DNA of 64,000 nt from Diadema setosum (lineage: Eukaryota; Echinodermata; Echinoidea; Diadematoida; Diadematidae), in the NCBI GenBank assembly GCA_033980235.1, contig CM067059.1, positions 25,705,922 to 25,769,921 on the forward strand. Reading direction: 5' to 3'. Below the pieces are notes generated by a model that saw only the letters and a program-made list of their open reading frames with translations, did no database searches and had not been told where the DNA came from. Below are positions 35,334 through 46,260 of this stretch, one piece after another; the first letter of the stretch is position 1; each line of letters starts with the position of its first letter. The translations under genes were made by a program, and so were the position numbers.

Positions 35334-35340
35334 TATATCA

Positions 35341-35640
35341 TCAGCTGAGAACCAAAAGGGCGCTATTGCATTCTAAGATTTGAGCATAAATAAAAACAAA
35401 ATGATAAATTTTCAAGAAATAAAAAGCTTACTTAATCAACAATTGGTAGATTTACAAGCATTGTTCCAAGTACGGTACTGGGTAAGATAAGAATTGGGTT
35501 GGATTTTTTGAACATTTTACTGAAAATGAAACTATTATGAAATTGACACCCATAATGTAGAGGAGATCAAGCTCTACAACATGCTACCAATAACTCAATA
35601 CCCTCAAAACTGCGATAACGCCCTTATGGTTCTCAGCTGA
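35341..35640. mobile_element. 300-bp MITE abutting the previous one
   Basis: The ends TCAGCTGAGAACCAAAAGGG and (reverse complement) TCAGCTGAGAACCATAAGGG match in 19 of 20 positions. Only 7 bp separate it from the element ending at 35333. Non-coding and AT-rich. Confidence 0.75.
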
Positions 35641-37313
35641 CAATATATCAAAATGAATTCAGTTCAGCTACTTTATCTTCCATTAGTCAATATCTTTATA
35701 CATGTAGATCTATAAGGAGGCCCTGGATAGGACATGCTCTAATACACGCATGTATGCTTTAAAAAGAAATCATTTATGACACTTTGCTACACACTAAAAT
35801 CTCATACTACCTCATACATATTGTACAAATATGGGACATGACACTAAAATCTCTGGCAGATGTATGGGATGTTACGGCTGAAATAATGACATATGTATAC
35901 ATGTACACATAAAATATATGTACAGATTGGAACAGCAAAAACAGACCAATGCCATTCAACAGACTAATTAGTATTATGACTAAAATATACCATGTCACTC
36001 TCTGAAATGCAGTATATGACATAGCCCCTCAGATCACACACAATGGTACACACTGTACACATGGCCTACATTTAATGTATTTTGCAACTTGGGCACCATA
36101 GTAGACTGTGCCTGTGCAGGGCCTATCAATATCATTTCCAGTTTTTGTGTAACATTCATCGATCAGATACGACACAGCACTCTCAAATCCCTGCGAAGAC
36201 TACCATCTTTCATTTGCTCTGCGCTCATCAATCACTAGTAATCGTTAGCTAGCAACATGTGCAGAACTTCTGCCATCACTTGTGGGTTTTTTTTTTCACC
36301 ACACAGAAAAAAACAAAAAAGAGAACACCAAAAAAGCCCCCACTCATGCATATACGAAGTTCCTGACCAGTACACTTTGGCGCTAAAAATTCAGAACAGA
36401 ACCATGTTTTTGTCATGTATCCTTATAACGGTTACCGTGGTTACATGCAAACCATCTAAAATGATCTGTGTAATCAGTGTTTCAGAAGAGAACACATTCT
36501 TTCCTGAAGAGTTACCAAGTGACATCCTAAAGATACCTAAAACAGGAATATATTGGAGAGGAAAATCATGAATGGGCCATTTTGGGATGAGAATTTTCCT
36601 TTTATCAAACCAGCTCTATGCTAGCTGGGGGTGGGGTGCACGTTGTGCTCACATAACTGAATGATGTTCTCGCCCTTTTGTAATCCGTGCACAACGATTC
36701 ACCGCTATCCCGCGACGAACTAACATGAACCTTTGTCTCCCCCATTGGTTAATCGAGACGCTTCATACGGGAGCTGAACAGGGTATTTGATGGCGGTGAA
36801 TAATGCCACCACAAGTCAAAAGACACATTGGTCGGTCTACTGCTTACTCAAACTAATGGTGCCTGGATATCTACTGAGAAAGAGAGAGAATCTATGTAGT
36901 GGGAACATGTGTCATCTCTACATACTCACATAAACTCTCCAACTCATCCCCCCCCCCCACCCGCTTCCCCCACCCCCTTACAGTTTTACATAGGTAACAC
37001 AAACAACTTTGAAATCCTGTAACGTTATCTTATTATTACCTGTAACTTTATGCTACCTTTTTTGTCTGTTTGATTTTACACAATTTGAGTCAGTTTGAAC
37101 ATGGAAGTGAATTGTACTTTATAAACATTGTTAACAGTTAGTAAATAGACCAAAATGTGTGACTGGAAAGTATGAAAAATATGGTTAAAAGAATACCTAT
37201 AAAAAAAAAGACACACACACAACAAACACTGTGTGACCAGCAATGCACCATAGGTCTAAATTTCCTTGTGTACCAGTTCACTTCTTGTAGCAAATCCAAT
37301 TTCACACACTCAC

Positions 37314-37375
37314 TTGAACGTCGAGGACTTTACCACGTACAGTAGGCCCACCAAGTACCTCATTATTCCTTGGAT
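37314..37375 (-). CDS. Candidate internal exon, unidentified
   Basis: On the minus strand a pyrimidine-rich acceptor, AATTTCCTGCCCAG, is followed by 62 nt ending at a consensus donor, CAA|GTGAGT. Read with two leading bases it encodes PRNNEVLGGPTVRGKVLDVQ and ends in phase 0, which would splice in frame onto the PPP1R14 exon at 31742. It does not resemble the phospho-threonine region expected there. It could be an alternative or insertion exon, an exon of another gene, or chance. Confidence 0.22.
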
Positions 37376-38108
37376 CTGGGCAGGAAATTGGCAACCCGCA
37401 GCAGATTATGGATAAAGTATGATGAGCAAATCACATGCTCTGCTGGCTGGATCTTTCATACCAAGCACTAATAGCTGATAATTGCAGGTACAATGGGCAA
37501 AAAGCACACTGTCTCCTTTTTCTTTCTTCAGATTGAGAGCTATCGGATGTGCAGATGTCGCTTGCATAAACTGCTTAAGACAATGCAGACAACACTACTT
37601 ATTGCTGACGATGAACTGTCCATACGTACTCCTGCACCCATTGGATGGGTTATTTCTGAACTACCTGTCTATAAAGGTATCTCGAATTAGATTCCCTTCC
37701 CTTTAGTGCAGCCTACAACTTATGTTTTGAGTTGCTGTGGGTCTGTGTCTAAATATTACCTGCTAGTAAAGGTCACTTTTTCTTTTGCCTCGCGAATTCT
37801 TTACAAATGCAAGCACTTTCGTAGTTATGATGGGATGTCATACGAAAGGCATTTGCCAACATCAAAAACAGGCATATGCTGTAACTTCATCCGGTGTAAC
37901 ACCTAACTTTCCATATAAACTTTCACTTTCACCATTGGTTTTTAAAACCCCAGCATCACACACATATTATGGTGGGAAAGTTTTTCTCCATGGGATAACT
38001 CTCCCTTCACTTCTGAACATGCAATACCGATTCTTACTTGCCGATCAAGTGTTGGTGAAATGAGGGTTATAAATGTGGTGCAGCCAACATGGACTTTAAT
38101 ATGGCAAC

Positions 38109-38168
38109 ACACACACACACACACTGAGAACAATCTAACGAGAAACAAAAAAAAAAAAAAAAAAAAAA
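38109..38168. repeat. (AC)n and poly-A tracts
   Basis: (AC)8 at about 38107-38124 and a poly-A of about 22 at 38147-38168. Confidence 0.85.
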
Positions 38169-38369
38169 TGGCTCCTCTGTATGATCTCTAATTTTACAGA
38201 AAAATCATTCTCTACCATAGGTACCAAGGAAATCTACTTTCCATGAATTATCTACAGACAGTAAAATCTGCATCCACCAAAGTCACATTTTTCCGAGAGT
38301 TGATGTAAAGTCTGCGACCAAAAATATGGAAAGTGTTTGTCAATTACAGCATGTAAGTCACATGTCACA

Positions 38370-38568
38370 TAATGTAAAACCAGACACATTTGCGAATTGA
38401 AGTCGACAGCCATTTTGGCGACATGAAACTTTCGCGAATTGCCACTGGCATTCAATGCCTTGTGTAGCCAAAATCTTTAGCATGCATTTTACTTTTGTGA
38501 ACCTTGGCTCCTTGCAACGCGAAATTTGTGAAAATTTCATGCACAAGAAGATTTCTGGTTTTACAGTA
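38370..38568. mobile_element. TACTGTA-ended MITE, copy 3 of 5
   Basis: The left end TAATGTAAAACCAGA and the right end (reverse complement) TACTGTAAAACCAGA are inverted. The interior contains TTTCGCGAATTGCCACTGGC and ATTCAATGCC, which reappear in reverse orientation in the copy at 46059, so these two are the closest pair of the family. Confidence 0.7.
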
Positions 38569-38610
38569 TTGCCCATACCACGAAGGAGTTTGAATCTCCA
38601 ATCCTATAAG

Positions 38611-39008
38611 TTTTAAAGGGTGTGTACAGTTCTGGTTGAGGTGAGGATTTAGCTTTTAACGTTTTGTGAGATATTCAGAAACCACTCTATGAGATGTCAA
38701 AGAGCATGCAATTCTAAAGGGTATCAAAATTCATTTGATGAAAATTGGTTTTGAAATGGCTGAGATATCCAAAAACACGGTGAAACAAAGAGATCCTAAT
38801 AAAAGGCGTGGCCTGTCGCCTTTTGTTATTATCACTTTTTTTAATATCTCAGTCATTTGAAAACCAATTTTCATCAAACAAATGTTGAATCCTTCTTAAA
38901 ATTACATGCTCTTTTATATTTCATTTATAAGAGGTTTCTCATTATCTCACTTAGGAATGTTTAAAACATTAATTCCCACCTCAACCAGTACTGTACAGTC
39001 CCTTTAAA
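38611..39008. mobile_element. Fold-back MITE, family of the 12.8-kb copy
   Basis: The ends TTTAAAGGGTGTGTACAGTT and (reverse complement) TTTAAAGGGACTGTACAGTA continue as inverted arms through CTGGTTGAGGTG, GATGAAAATTGGTTTT and GCTGAGATAT to a centre AAAAGGCGTGGCCTGTCGCC. The TTTAAAGGG ends are also those of the 15029 element. Confidence 0.75.
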
Positions 39009-39824
39009 CGATGAAGAGTGGACAGTACAAATGTTTACACTGATATGAGAGGGTTGACATTTTGGATGGTGAAGTTATTATAATAGAAAGAAAAAATTTA
39101 AATACATGTGACTACCATCATCAGCAAAGCACCATGGGAGATCTGATATGATCCATGTTTAAAATTTAGGTAGCTGACAGTGACCATTCAATAGTTACAA
39201 CATTCAATTCATGATAATGAATGAGGTATTAATCTCAATCAAATCGGACCAATTCATTAATGAGGACAAGAGGAAAGGTAATCTATCAGACATCCAAAGT
39301 TTCTGTTTCACATGGCTGCACATATTCCTGATACTATTACTCTACCTTCATATGATACCGATTAGAATTGCCTGTGGGGTTGGGGTGGGGGTGGGGGAGG
39401 GAAGGGGGGTTAAAGGAGAGGGTTCTACAAGCTTGGAGAATGAGTTCGCATGCCCATTTTTGCCAGGAGTAGGAACTTCAGACGAGAAAACAATGTAATG
39501 AACATTGCTCAACACAAGGAAGTACTTGAAGGTTGCTTCAGATTTCAGAGAATTTCACACGCACTGTGACATTTACACTGCTATCGCACAAGGTGCTGTT
39601 GTTGTGTTTTTTTTCCTAGAATGATTACGGAGAAACACTACCTTTCACACCTACACATAAACATGGCATTCGACTACACCAAGTAGAGGTCTGTAGACTT
39701 CTAAACACAAAGGGCAGGGGCTAAATCTTTGCCAAGAGGAAACTCAACAAATACTTGGTCCTGAATCAAATAAAATGATGGGAACGCTGCATGTTAGAAA
39801 ATGCTGCCCCTTCATCTAGAACAA

Positions 39825-39859
<35 letters not shown>

Positions 39860-39904
39860 TATGAAGAAAGAAAAACAAACGGCAGAAATCACTAATCCAG
39901 GAGG
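39009..39904. other. Gene-free stretch
   Basis: Contains a G-rich run near 39375-39410 and (AC)n at 39827-39856. No exon seen. Confidence 0.5.
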
Positions 39905-40095
39905 TTCTAAGCAATCACCCCCCGGACGATTACCTCAGATCCTTCCTCTGGCCCCAACCCTAATCCTAATCCTAATCCTGAACCTACTCCTAACCGAAAC
40001 TCTAACCCCAAAACTAACCCTAAACCTAATCTTTACTCTAACCTTATCACCAACCGGTATTTAGCTGGGGGGGGGGGGGGGTAATTGCTCTGATA
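39905..40095. mobile_element. MITE carrying a telomere-like CCCTAA array, copy 3
   Basis: The left end TTCTAAGCAATCACCCCC and the right end (reverse complement) TATCAGAGCAATTACCCCC match the 8895 element. The array CCTAATCCTAATCCTAATCC and CTAACCCTAAACCTAATC lies between, plus a G17 run at the right. Confidence 0.65.
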
Positions 40096-40744
40096 TGATC
40101 CAGGAAGTAAATGGGGGGGGGGGGGAGTTGGTTTCAGGACAAGAGGGATGGTATGATGCATAGTCCATCATGCCTAATTTTCATCTAAGCATGAATTTAC
40201 AGTTCCTTGCAGAAACAATATGTACAATCTCAATTTTCTTTCCATGATATATTGACGGAATCATTTTGCTTACAGACTGCCATATTTCACCATCTGTACT
40301 TTCAGTCTGGTCACATGTTTTGATATTTTGAGTTTTCAACATTTACAGTACAATGCTCACAAGTATAAAATGGCAACAATGGAAGAAATGAGACAGCGTG
40401 AAGATGTAGCTCTACAGAACTGAATAAGACTCTCTACACAAGGCTGTTCATGATTTCTCCTGGGCGGACATTCAAATTTGTGAACATGCTTGCAAGGTTA
40501 CAGCTGACAAGATTACTCAGTCACAGAGACAAGACTTTTAATGCTGAAATGTTAAAACAGCTGGCCACAGAAAACTATTTGATTTCAGTCTCTTTCCAAA
40601 ACTTTTTTATTTCTTTTTTTTGGATGGGGTGGCACAAAGGGGAAGGTTTCATTTGTGTTTTGTTATTCTTTTTGCCCTTTTTTAAAATTGTCCTCTCTTT
40701 TTTTTTTTGGGGGGGGGGCACGCCTTCTTGCAGTGGGGATCTAA

Positions 40745-41528
40745 GGCTGCGTTCATGCGAAACTAGAATTGCATTTCTAAACACGTTTAGTCACTAAACG
40801 TGTTTAGTTGCGTTGCGTTCATGTGATTTTTCCATTTAAACGTGTTTCAAAACGCCGATCTGAAACGCAGAAAAAAGGGGGTTTTGAATCATGATTCTGC
40901 CAGAATCACGATCGCCGAAACCGCATGAACGCAACCGTGATTTCAATCATGATTCTATGACGTCAATGTGCGCTGTGCACAAACGTGTCTCATGGGGAAT
41001 CCCGCAGCTTCTCGTTCTGTTAGCGTGCTTGTGTACGTCTTTATATGAATCGTGCGTTTCGGTACCATACCTGCACTAGTTTGTTTACATCAACGCCATA
41101 CACCGATTCTATAGTATCTAGCTGTTTAATATAATAATACATGTAATTACTCTCCGATTGAGTTGATAATAGTAATGGCTGCAGCGCTGTGTCTACCAAG
41201 GGAAAACAATTCGAGAGACGAAGAATTAAGATTATTCCTCGATCTGTGGGCAGAGCCTGAATGCCACAGCTTATTGGAAAGTATTCACCGAAATAAAAAC
41301 GTAAAGACCTATAATAAACTGACTGATCAGCTGGCATAAGGAGGTCTACTGGCTCGAGTTGGTCAAACTGCGCAGTGCGCTGCGCAATGGCAAAGGATGA
41401 GAAGAGCCAGAATCAGCGTTGCGAAAGCTCGCATGGACGCTCTTCCGCTGAGACCGTGATTCGAAACGCCGTTTTGAATCATGATTCATGTTTGTGATTC
41501 TGGCTACGAAATTCGCATGAACGCGGCC
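40745..41528. mobile_element. PIF/Harbinger-like element with degenerate SANT gene
   Basis: Seventeen-bp ends GGCTGCGTTCATGCGAA and (reverse complement) GGCCGCGTTCATGCGAA differ at one position, with a TAA duplication on each side (40742-40744 and 41529-41531). A 3-bp TWA target and a SANT/MADF-like second gene are typical of PIF/Harbinger. The sub-terminal region has many related words (AATCATGATTC, GCATGAACGC). No DDE transposase is present, so the copy is non-autonomous. Confidence 0.75.
41175..41459 (+). pseudogene. Degenerate Myb/SANT- or MADF-like DNA-binding protein of the Harbinger-like element
   Basis: Starts ATGGCTGCAGCG and reads 54 codons to an in-frame TAA at 41337-41339, then continues open to a TGA at 41457-41459. 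The first part contains RDEELRLFLDLW and NKNVKTYNKLTDQLA. After the stop comes RVGQTAQCAAQWQRMR, the position where SANT/MADF domains have RTxxQCxxKxK. The tryptophan, the N-K-x-V-Y/T spacing and the QC-x-Q-W motif match a three-helix Myb/SANT-like fold of the kind encoded beside Harbinger transposases, where it assists transposase nuclear import and DNA binding. One stop breaks the domain between helices two and three. Family assignment is by eye. Confidence 0.6.
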
Positions 41529-41531
41529 TAA

Positions 41532-42787
41532 ATGTCTCAAAATTCAGACTGTATGCTGCTCACAGAGATACTAGTATTCTTTGTAACATTACATTAGGTT
41601 CTTTTCTTGGAGTAGGAAGGGGATAGAGAGGGGTCGGTTGGTTGGTCAGTTTGTGCTCATTTGAAGGAAGTAATATCACAAATGTCAATGTCTGTACTTT
41701 AGAAATATGAAAAATGTAATCGCAGTGATCAGAAAGACACTGAAACAGGATGCTTGTGGAAGGGATGGAAGTAGATTCACAAGAGTTTGTAAGCATCAGA
41801 AATTACCTGGTATTAACTCGAAAGCATTCAGGACATGACACAGGACATGCTGTCAAAGAGCTTGGGATGTGAGCATTCACTGGGAATCTGATACCCACCA
41901 GTCTCTATAAAGGTACATCCACACCGCAACTCAATCTTAAATATCCACCAGGATGTCATTCCGCTGTCTTGGGAAGGCAGAAATAGAAATAGAGTAACAC
42001 CATTCTGGAACACTGCCTATAGCAGTATAATGTGCTCCTCAACTCCTTTGGTGCCAACGTTTGAAAGCCAGACTCAGTTGACGGCTTGCCAACTTCTCAT
42101 ATTTGGCTCAAACGCACAACCGCGAACAAACCGATCAAACTATGCGACTGCACATTGGAGGCATCATAGCTATAGCATGGTCACAAACTTTATATTCCAG
42201 CAAAGCTTGCAAGTTTCTCCGCAACCCTTGCTAGCACGAGTGCTTCAATAAAAAGTTGCACGGCATTAAAAAATGGAAATTTTCCGAAAGCGTTCATACT
42301 TTGCAGTCTCAGAACAATGTTGCACACAGGGAGTTTACAACATGAAATGCAAAGAGCTTTTAAACTAATTCAAAATAACACAAAAGTGGCAAGACGTTCA
42401 TTTGCTGTCTAATTCAGATTCACTGACACATCTTTACTGAACACAATGATGAGTGGATCTACAATCTGGTGATGTCTTGCAAAATTATAATGCCACAGAA
42501 TTGAAAAGCTCACTTAAAATTTAGACCCTGTAGCGTGGAGATTTATATACCATTGAGGCTGACCTGGGTCGGATATTCGAGAATCCCCGTAACAAATTGT
42601 GTACATGGGACTGATCTCAATGTACGTGTAAGTACAAACAGAGCCGCAAAATCTTGACTGGAGTCAATTGATACCAATGCGCATATGCTCCGATGCACAT
42701 ATTCGCTGACCAGTGCTATTTGTGTTTTTCTGACGTACTCAATGCGCAAACAAATGAATTGGGATACCCAAGAATCCTCATGCTGCC
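41532..42787. other. Gene-free stretch
   Basis: No exon with paired splice sites or recognisable domain was found. Confidence 0.45.
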
Positions 42788-42949
42788 TGGGCCCCATTTC
42801 ATAAAAGATGTTAGGATAGCAACTCTTGCTGGAATGGCAACTTTCCATAGTAACAGCCAATCAGGAAGCTGGATTCTTGTCGTTACCATGACAATTGCCA
42901 TTCTGGCAAGAGTTGCTATCATATCAACTTTTTTATGAAAAAGGGCCCA
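42788..42949. mobile_element. 162-bp MITE, TGGGCCC ends, copy 1
   Basis: The ends TGGGCCCCATTTCATAAAA and (reverse complement) TGGGCCCTTTTTCATAAAA are inverted. The arms include TAGCAACTCTTGC and GCAAGAGTTGCTA. It is a close match, in inverted orientation, to 48212-48372. Confidence 0.8.
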
Positions 42950-43430
42950 AGTCTTTGAACAGCAGTTTCCATCGACTCTTGCCTTGACAGTTGAGGGTGG
43001 AGAGCTAGATATCCAGTTCGGTTGATGTCCTTTACACAACACTGCTTTACCTTTGATGGACAGGAAACCAGCTTAAGGTGCCCTGAATACAACATGCATA
43101 ATGGATAACTGGTGCAGATGTACCAGTGGTAGCTATTGATACCGTCAATGTGCAAAAACTGCCTGCAGCTACTTTCACATACAATGTGCAGCGTATACTA
43201 CTACATGCTGGCTGTCAGTCCGATGAGGCTCAATGTACATCACGCAATCACCTGCACTATGTACAAATATACGCTGTGATAGAGTGGGCAAAATTCCCAT
43301 TCTCTCTACCAGTCCATGAAACATTAGAAGACAACACTTGATGAAGCGAGCTGATTTAAAGCCAAAATTAGCCCAGATTTCTTTACATTTTGGTTGTGAA
43401 AGAACGTAACAGAAAAACGTTATTTTCATT

Positions 43431-43460
43431 TTTTTTTTTTTTTTTTTGGGGGGGGGGGGG
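43431..43460. repeat. T17-G13 homopolymer pair
   Basis: A poly-T run directly joined to a poly-G run. Confidence 0.9.
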
Positions 43461-43538
43461 AATCTGATGAATGGCCGGACAACCAGAAGTTACAGGCCTT
43501 CAGAGGCATAAACTGAGCCTTGGACAACTTCTTGTCCA

Positions 43539-43648
43539 TCAAGGCTGTGCATGTTCTGCAATGGGGAGTCCCCAGAGGTAGCAAACTGCATCCTTCTGTT
43601 CTTGTAAGAATACAACAAGTATGACAAGGTATCGCCTTAAACGAGTAT
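43539..43648 (-). CDS. Candidate 3' exon, unidentified
   Basis: Minus-strand acceptor AATGTGTTTCCTACAG is followed by open sequence. If entered with two leading bases it encodes TRLRRYLVILVVFLQEQK and ends at a TGA at 43539 after EHAQP. This phase matches the phase-1 ends of the candidates at 60373 and 55401. The other frames are also partly open: one carries CHTC and CRTC motifs, and another ends VYASEGL after an upstream TAA. Because every frame looks plausible, the reading is unreliable. Confidence 0.2.
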
Positions 43649-44573
43649 CTGTAGGAAACACATTTTAGGTTTGTTTGGGTTTTTTTTTTTTCAGTTTTCT
43701 GAAAGGAAAACTTCGGATATCTTCCCCTTTCCTGCTCTTTTTTTAATGATAGTAAAAGTAATGGTTTACTAAAAACATAGTTTATCTAAAGAGTTTGTCA
43801 TTTTTTGTTCTCAAGCATTGCGGACATACTTTCATATAATCAATGAGTTTACATGGCTGATGTTAGCATTATGTGTTTGTACAAACACAAAAATCACACA
43901 TTAGTGACCTACATTCACAATCTTTGGATAGAAAAGAGGAGGTGTGATGAGCGCGGACTTGTTTACACGGGTAAGCGTATATTTGCACAAGAATTGCCAT
44001 ATTTGCCAAGGTTGCGATAGGATATTTGAAGTTGTAAAATGCCTCACAGAAATATTTGGGATATTTTGAGTGGCAAAGTTCAGGATATTTTGAGGCCCAA
44101 GGCATATATGGAGGGCAGTATGGAGGGCAATAATTGGATTCATGGACTATAGGAAAGGACATGGTGCTGGTAGTTTGATAGGAATGGCATGACATCCACA
44201 TTGTCATTCCACAGTAGTAGTCCAAATTTGCAGATCAATAGAAGGAGTGTCAAACACAAAAATACGGCTAACCAAGGGGGCAATGTGTGCTCTACTTTCC
44301 ATGGTATATAATATGCACAACAGAGTGGATATTCAAAGTCTTGAAGTGCCAAATTACACTTTACACTGACAACAGAAACGTGATCCTGAGAGAGTGTTAG
44401 AAATATGTTCACGATGACGGATTAAAGACAATGCGCCCTCTTGATAGGATTTAGAGGTTGGTGGAACATGAAAATAGTAAGAGACTGAAGAGAGCTATAA
44501 GTCCAATGCCCACAGAAACATGAATTTGTCTCATACCCAATTTATACAGAAAGTCAGGCACAGGAACGCTCCT

Positions 44574-44718
44574 GGGGGCATTTCACGAAGCATTTTGTCT
44601 GAAAAATTTGTCAGATAAAACACTTTCTCTCGGCCAATCATATGCAAGGATTTCTGTAGCTTAATATAACAGTTTGTCCGAAAAAATATATGACAAAACG
44701 CTTCATGAAATTCCCCCC
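44574..44718. mobile_element. 145-bp MITE with GGGGGCATTTCA-type ends
   Basis: GGGGGCATTTCACGAAGCAT at the left and (reverse complement) GGGGGGAATTTCATGAAGCG at the right, with arms continuing through TTTTGTC. The TTTCAYRAA core recalls the TGGGCCC family but the interior differs. Confidence 0.7.
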
Positions 44719-44865
44719 ATAAGTGCTTCAACATATGCCCTTTTGAGTCTATTCATACTTTAGTACATACCCCCATTTGTACAGGGCATTTTGAACGCTC
44801 CAGGAGCGCTCTTGAAGTACTCTGAACTCTGTATGAACAGACAAAGTGGCGCTGAAGTGCCTTAA

Positions 44866-44950
44866 CCCGTTGAGGACGAGTCCCAAGTATACTCGGGCAA
44901 GCACCTATGGGAAATGTGCGTTGAAGCAAGATCAAACTGTCCTCAACGGG
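44866..44950. mobile_element. 85-bp TTAA-flanked MITE, copy 2
   Basis: Same length and ends as 30509-30593, with TTAA at 44862-44865 and 44951-44954. Its central palindrome has one change (CCCAAGTATACTCGGG), and about ten other substitutions separate the two copies. Confidence 0.75.
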
Positions 44951-45285
44951 TTAAAGTTATGTCACTCTCGAGGGTAGTTCACGAGCGCTCTAGAAGCATA
45001 CTACTAACTAGAAGTGGTATGCAGGGCGTGCTGAAAATAATCTGTAAATTAGAAATCTTTGTGTGCGTGACAGTTACAGTAATTCTTTTTTTGCAGTTAA
45101 TCCCCATTTAGATCATGCACTCAATCTGTTTTGATAATGGGATTCACACTGACGCAAATTAGCGGGATGCAAACCTTGAGATTCGCATTGCGATCCAAAT
45201 GTGGAGATTTTTACCTGCATGGACATGGAAATCTCACTAAATAGCGCAATCAGCAATTGTGGCAACAGAACAACAGTAGCATGTA

Positions 45286-45485
45286 TACTGTACGAGCTGA
45301 AATTTTCGCGTACAGATATTTTCGCGAATTGCTACTTAGAGGACATTTTTGCATTTTGTTAATTTCGCGGTTGCGAGGGTCTAACTGAACTTACTTATTC
45401 ACGTATTGTTATTTTCGCATGTTGTCGTGGTTCAAAGGCGATTCGTGAAAATCAAACCACCGCGAAAATTAAAGCTCATACAGTA
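45286..45485. mobile_element. TACTGTA-ended MITE, copy 4 of 5
   Basis: The ends TACTGTACGAGCTGAAATTT and (reverse complement) TACTGTATGAGCTTTAATTT are followed by TTCGCG on both sides. Several further TTTTCGC words lie inside. Confidence 0.75.
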
Positions 45486-45585
45486 TGTGTTGGTAACCTG
45501 GAAGCATCATTCACGCTTTCAGGTTCATGGGTCAGTGAATTTAGCCCAAGGTAAAAATTGAGATACCTTTTTTTATACTGACATT

Positions 45586-45736
45586 AGCTCCGGCCTGAAA
45601 CTGAACTGATCTACCTCCAGAGAGCGGGCTAACTTCAGCTTGGGATAAATATTTTTTAAACGTTTTATACTAGGAATTAGCTCGTTTCAGGTCAGGACCT
45701 GAAGCGAGCTAACTCCCAGTATAAGAGGGGTATCAG
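45586..45736. repeat. Inverted-repeat cluster around TTAGCTC
   Basis: TTAGCTCGTTTCAGG and CCTGAAGCGAGCTAA form a hairpin at 45676-45712, and TTAGCTCCGGCCTGAAAC near 45587 is related. Probably a degenerate MITE. Confidence 0.4.
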
Positions 45737-46058
45737 AGAGAAATGCACACGTACATGCCAAAGTCCAAGGCAGAATTTCTCAGTAATCAAACTTCACAGT
45801 AATAAATCAGTCCCGCTGAATTCTGCTCTCTATACTTTAGTATCTGAATTGTAAAAAATTCGGCTGCATTCATGTCCTTGCGGCTGCAAATGCAAGTTAC
45901 CACGTTTCTATTTAGCAGCAAGTTTGTTTGCGCACGTCTTCAGGTTAGAACGTTGCTAATTGTATGATCTCACTACAAAGCTTTGTTCATTGATAGAAAC
46001 ACCCTCCATGGGAAGAAGGAGCCATGGATGACGCAAGAGATATCCTGCATGTTCAACA

Positions 46059-46260
46059 TACTGTAAAACAAGGAATGTTCGCGTGCATTGTAATTTCACG
46101 AGAGCCAAGATTCGCGAAATGAAAATGCACACGAAAGTTCTTACCTACACTAGATGCATTGAATGCCAGTGGCAATTCGTGAAAATTTCACGCTGCGAAA
46201 TAGGCCGTCGGCTCCATTTCGCGAAAATTTCATGCCGCAAATATATTGTGTTTTACATTA
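46059..46260. mobile_element. TACTGTA-ended MITE, copy 5 of 5
   Basis: The left end is TACTGTAAAACAAGGAATGT and the right end in reverse complement is TAATGTAAAACACAATATA. The body shares TTCGCGAAA, GCATTGAATGCCAGTGGCAA and AAATTTCATGC with the 38370 copy in opposite orientation. Confidence 0.7.

Larger units (their letters stand above)
35641..38369. other. Gene-free stretch apart from one candidate exon
   Basis: No recognisable gene. C-rich run at about 36950-36980; A tract at 37200. The only exon-like object is the minus candidate at 37314-37375. Confidence 0.4.
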
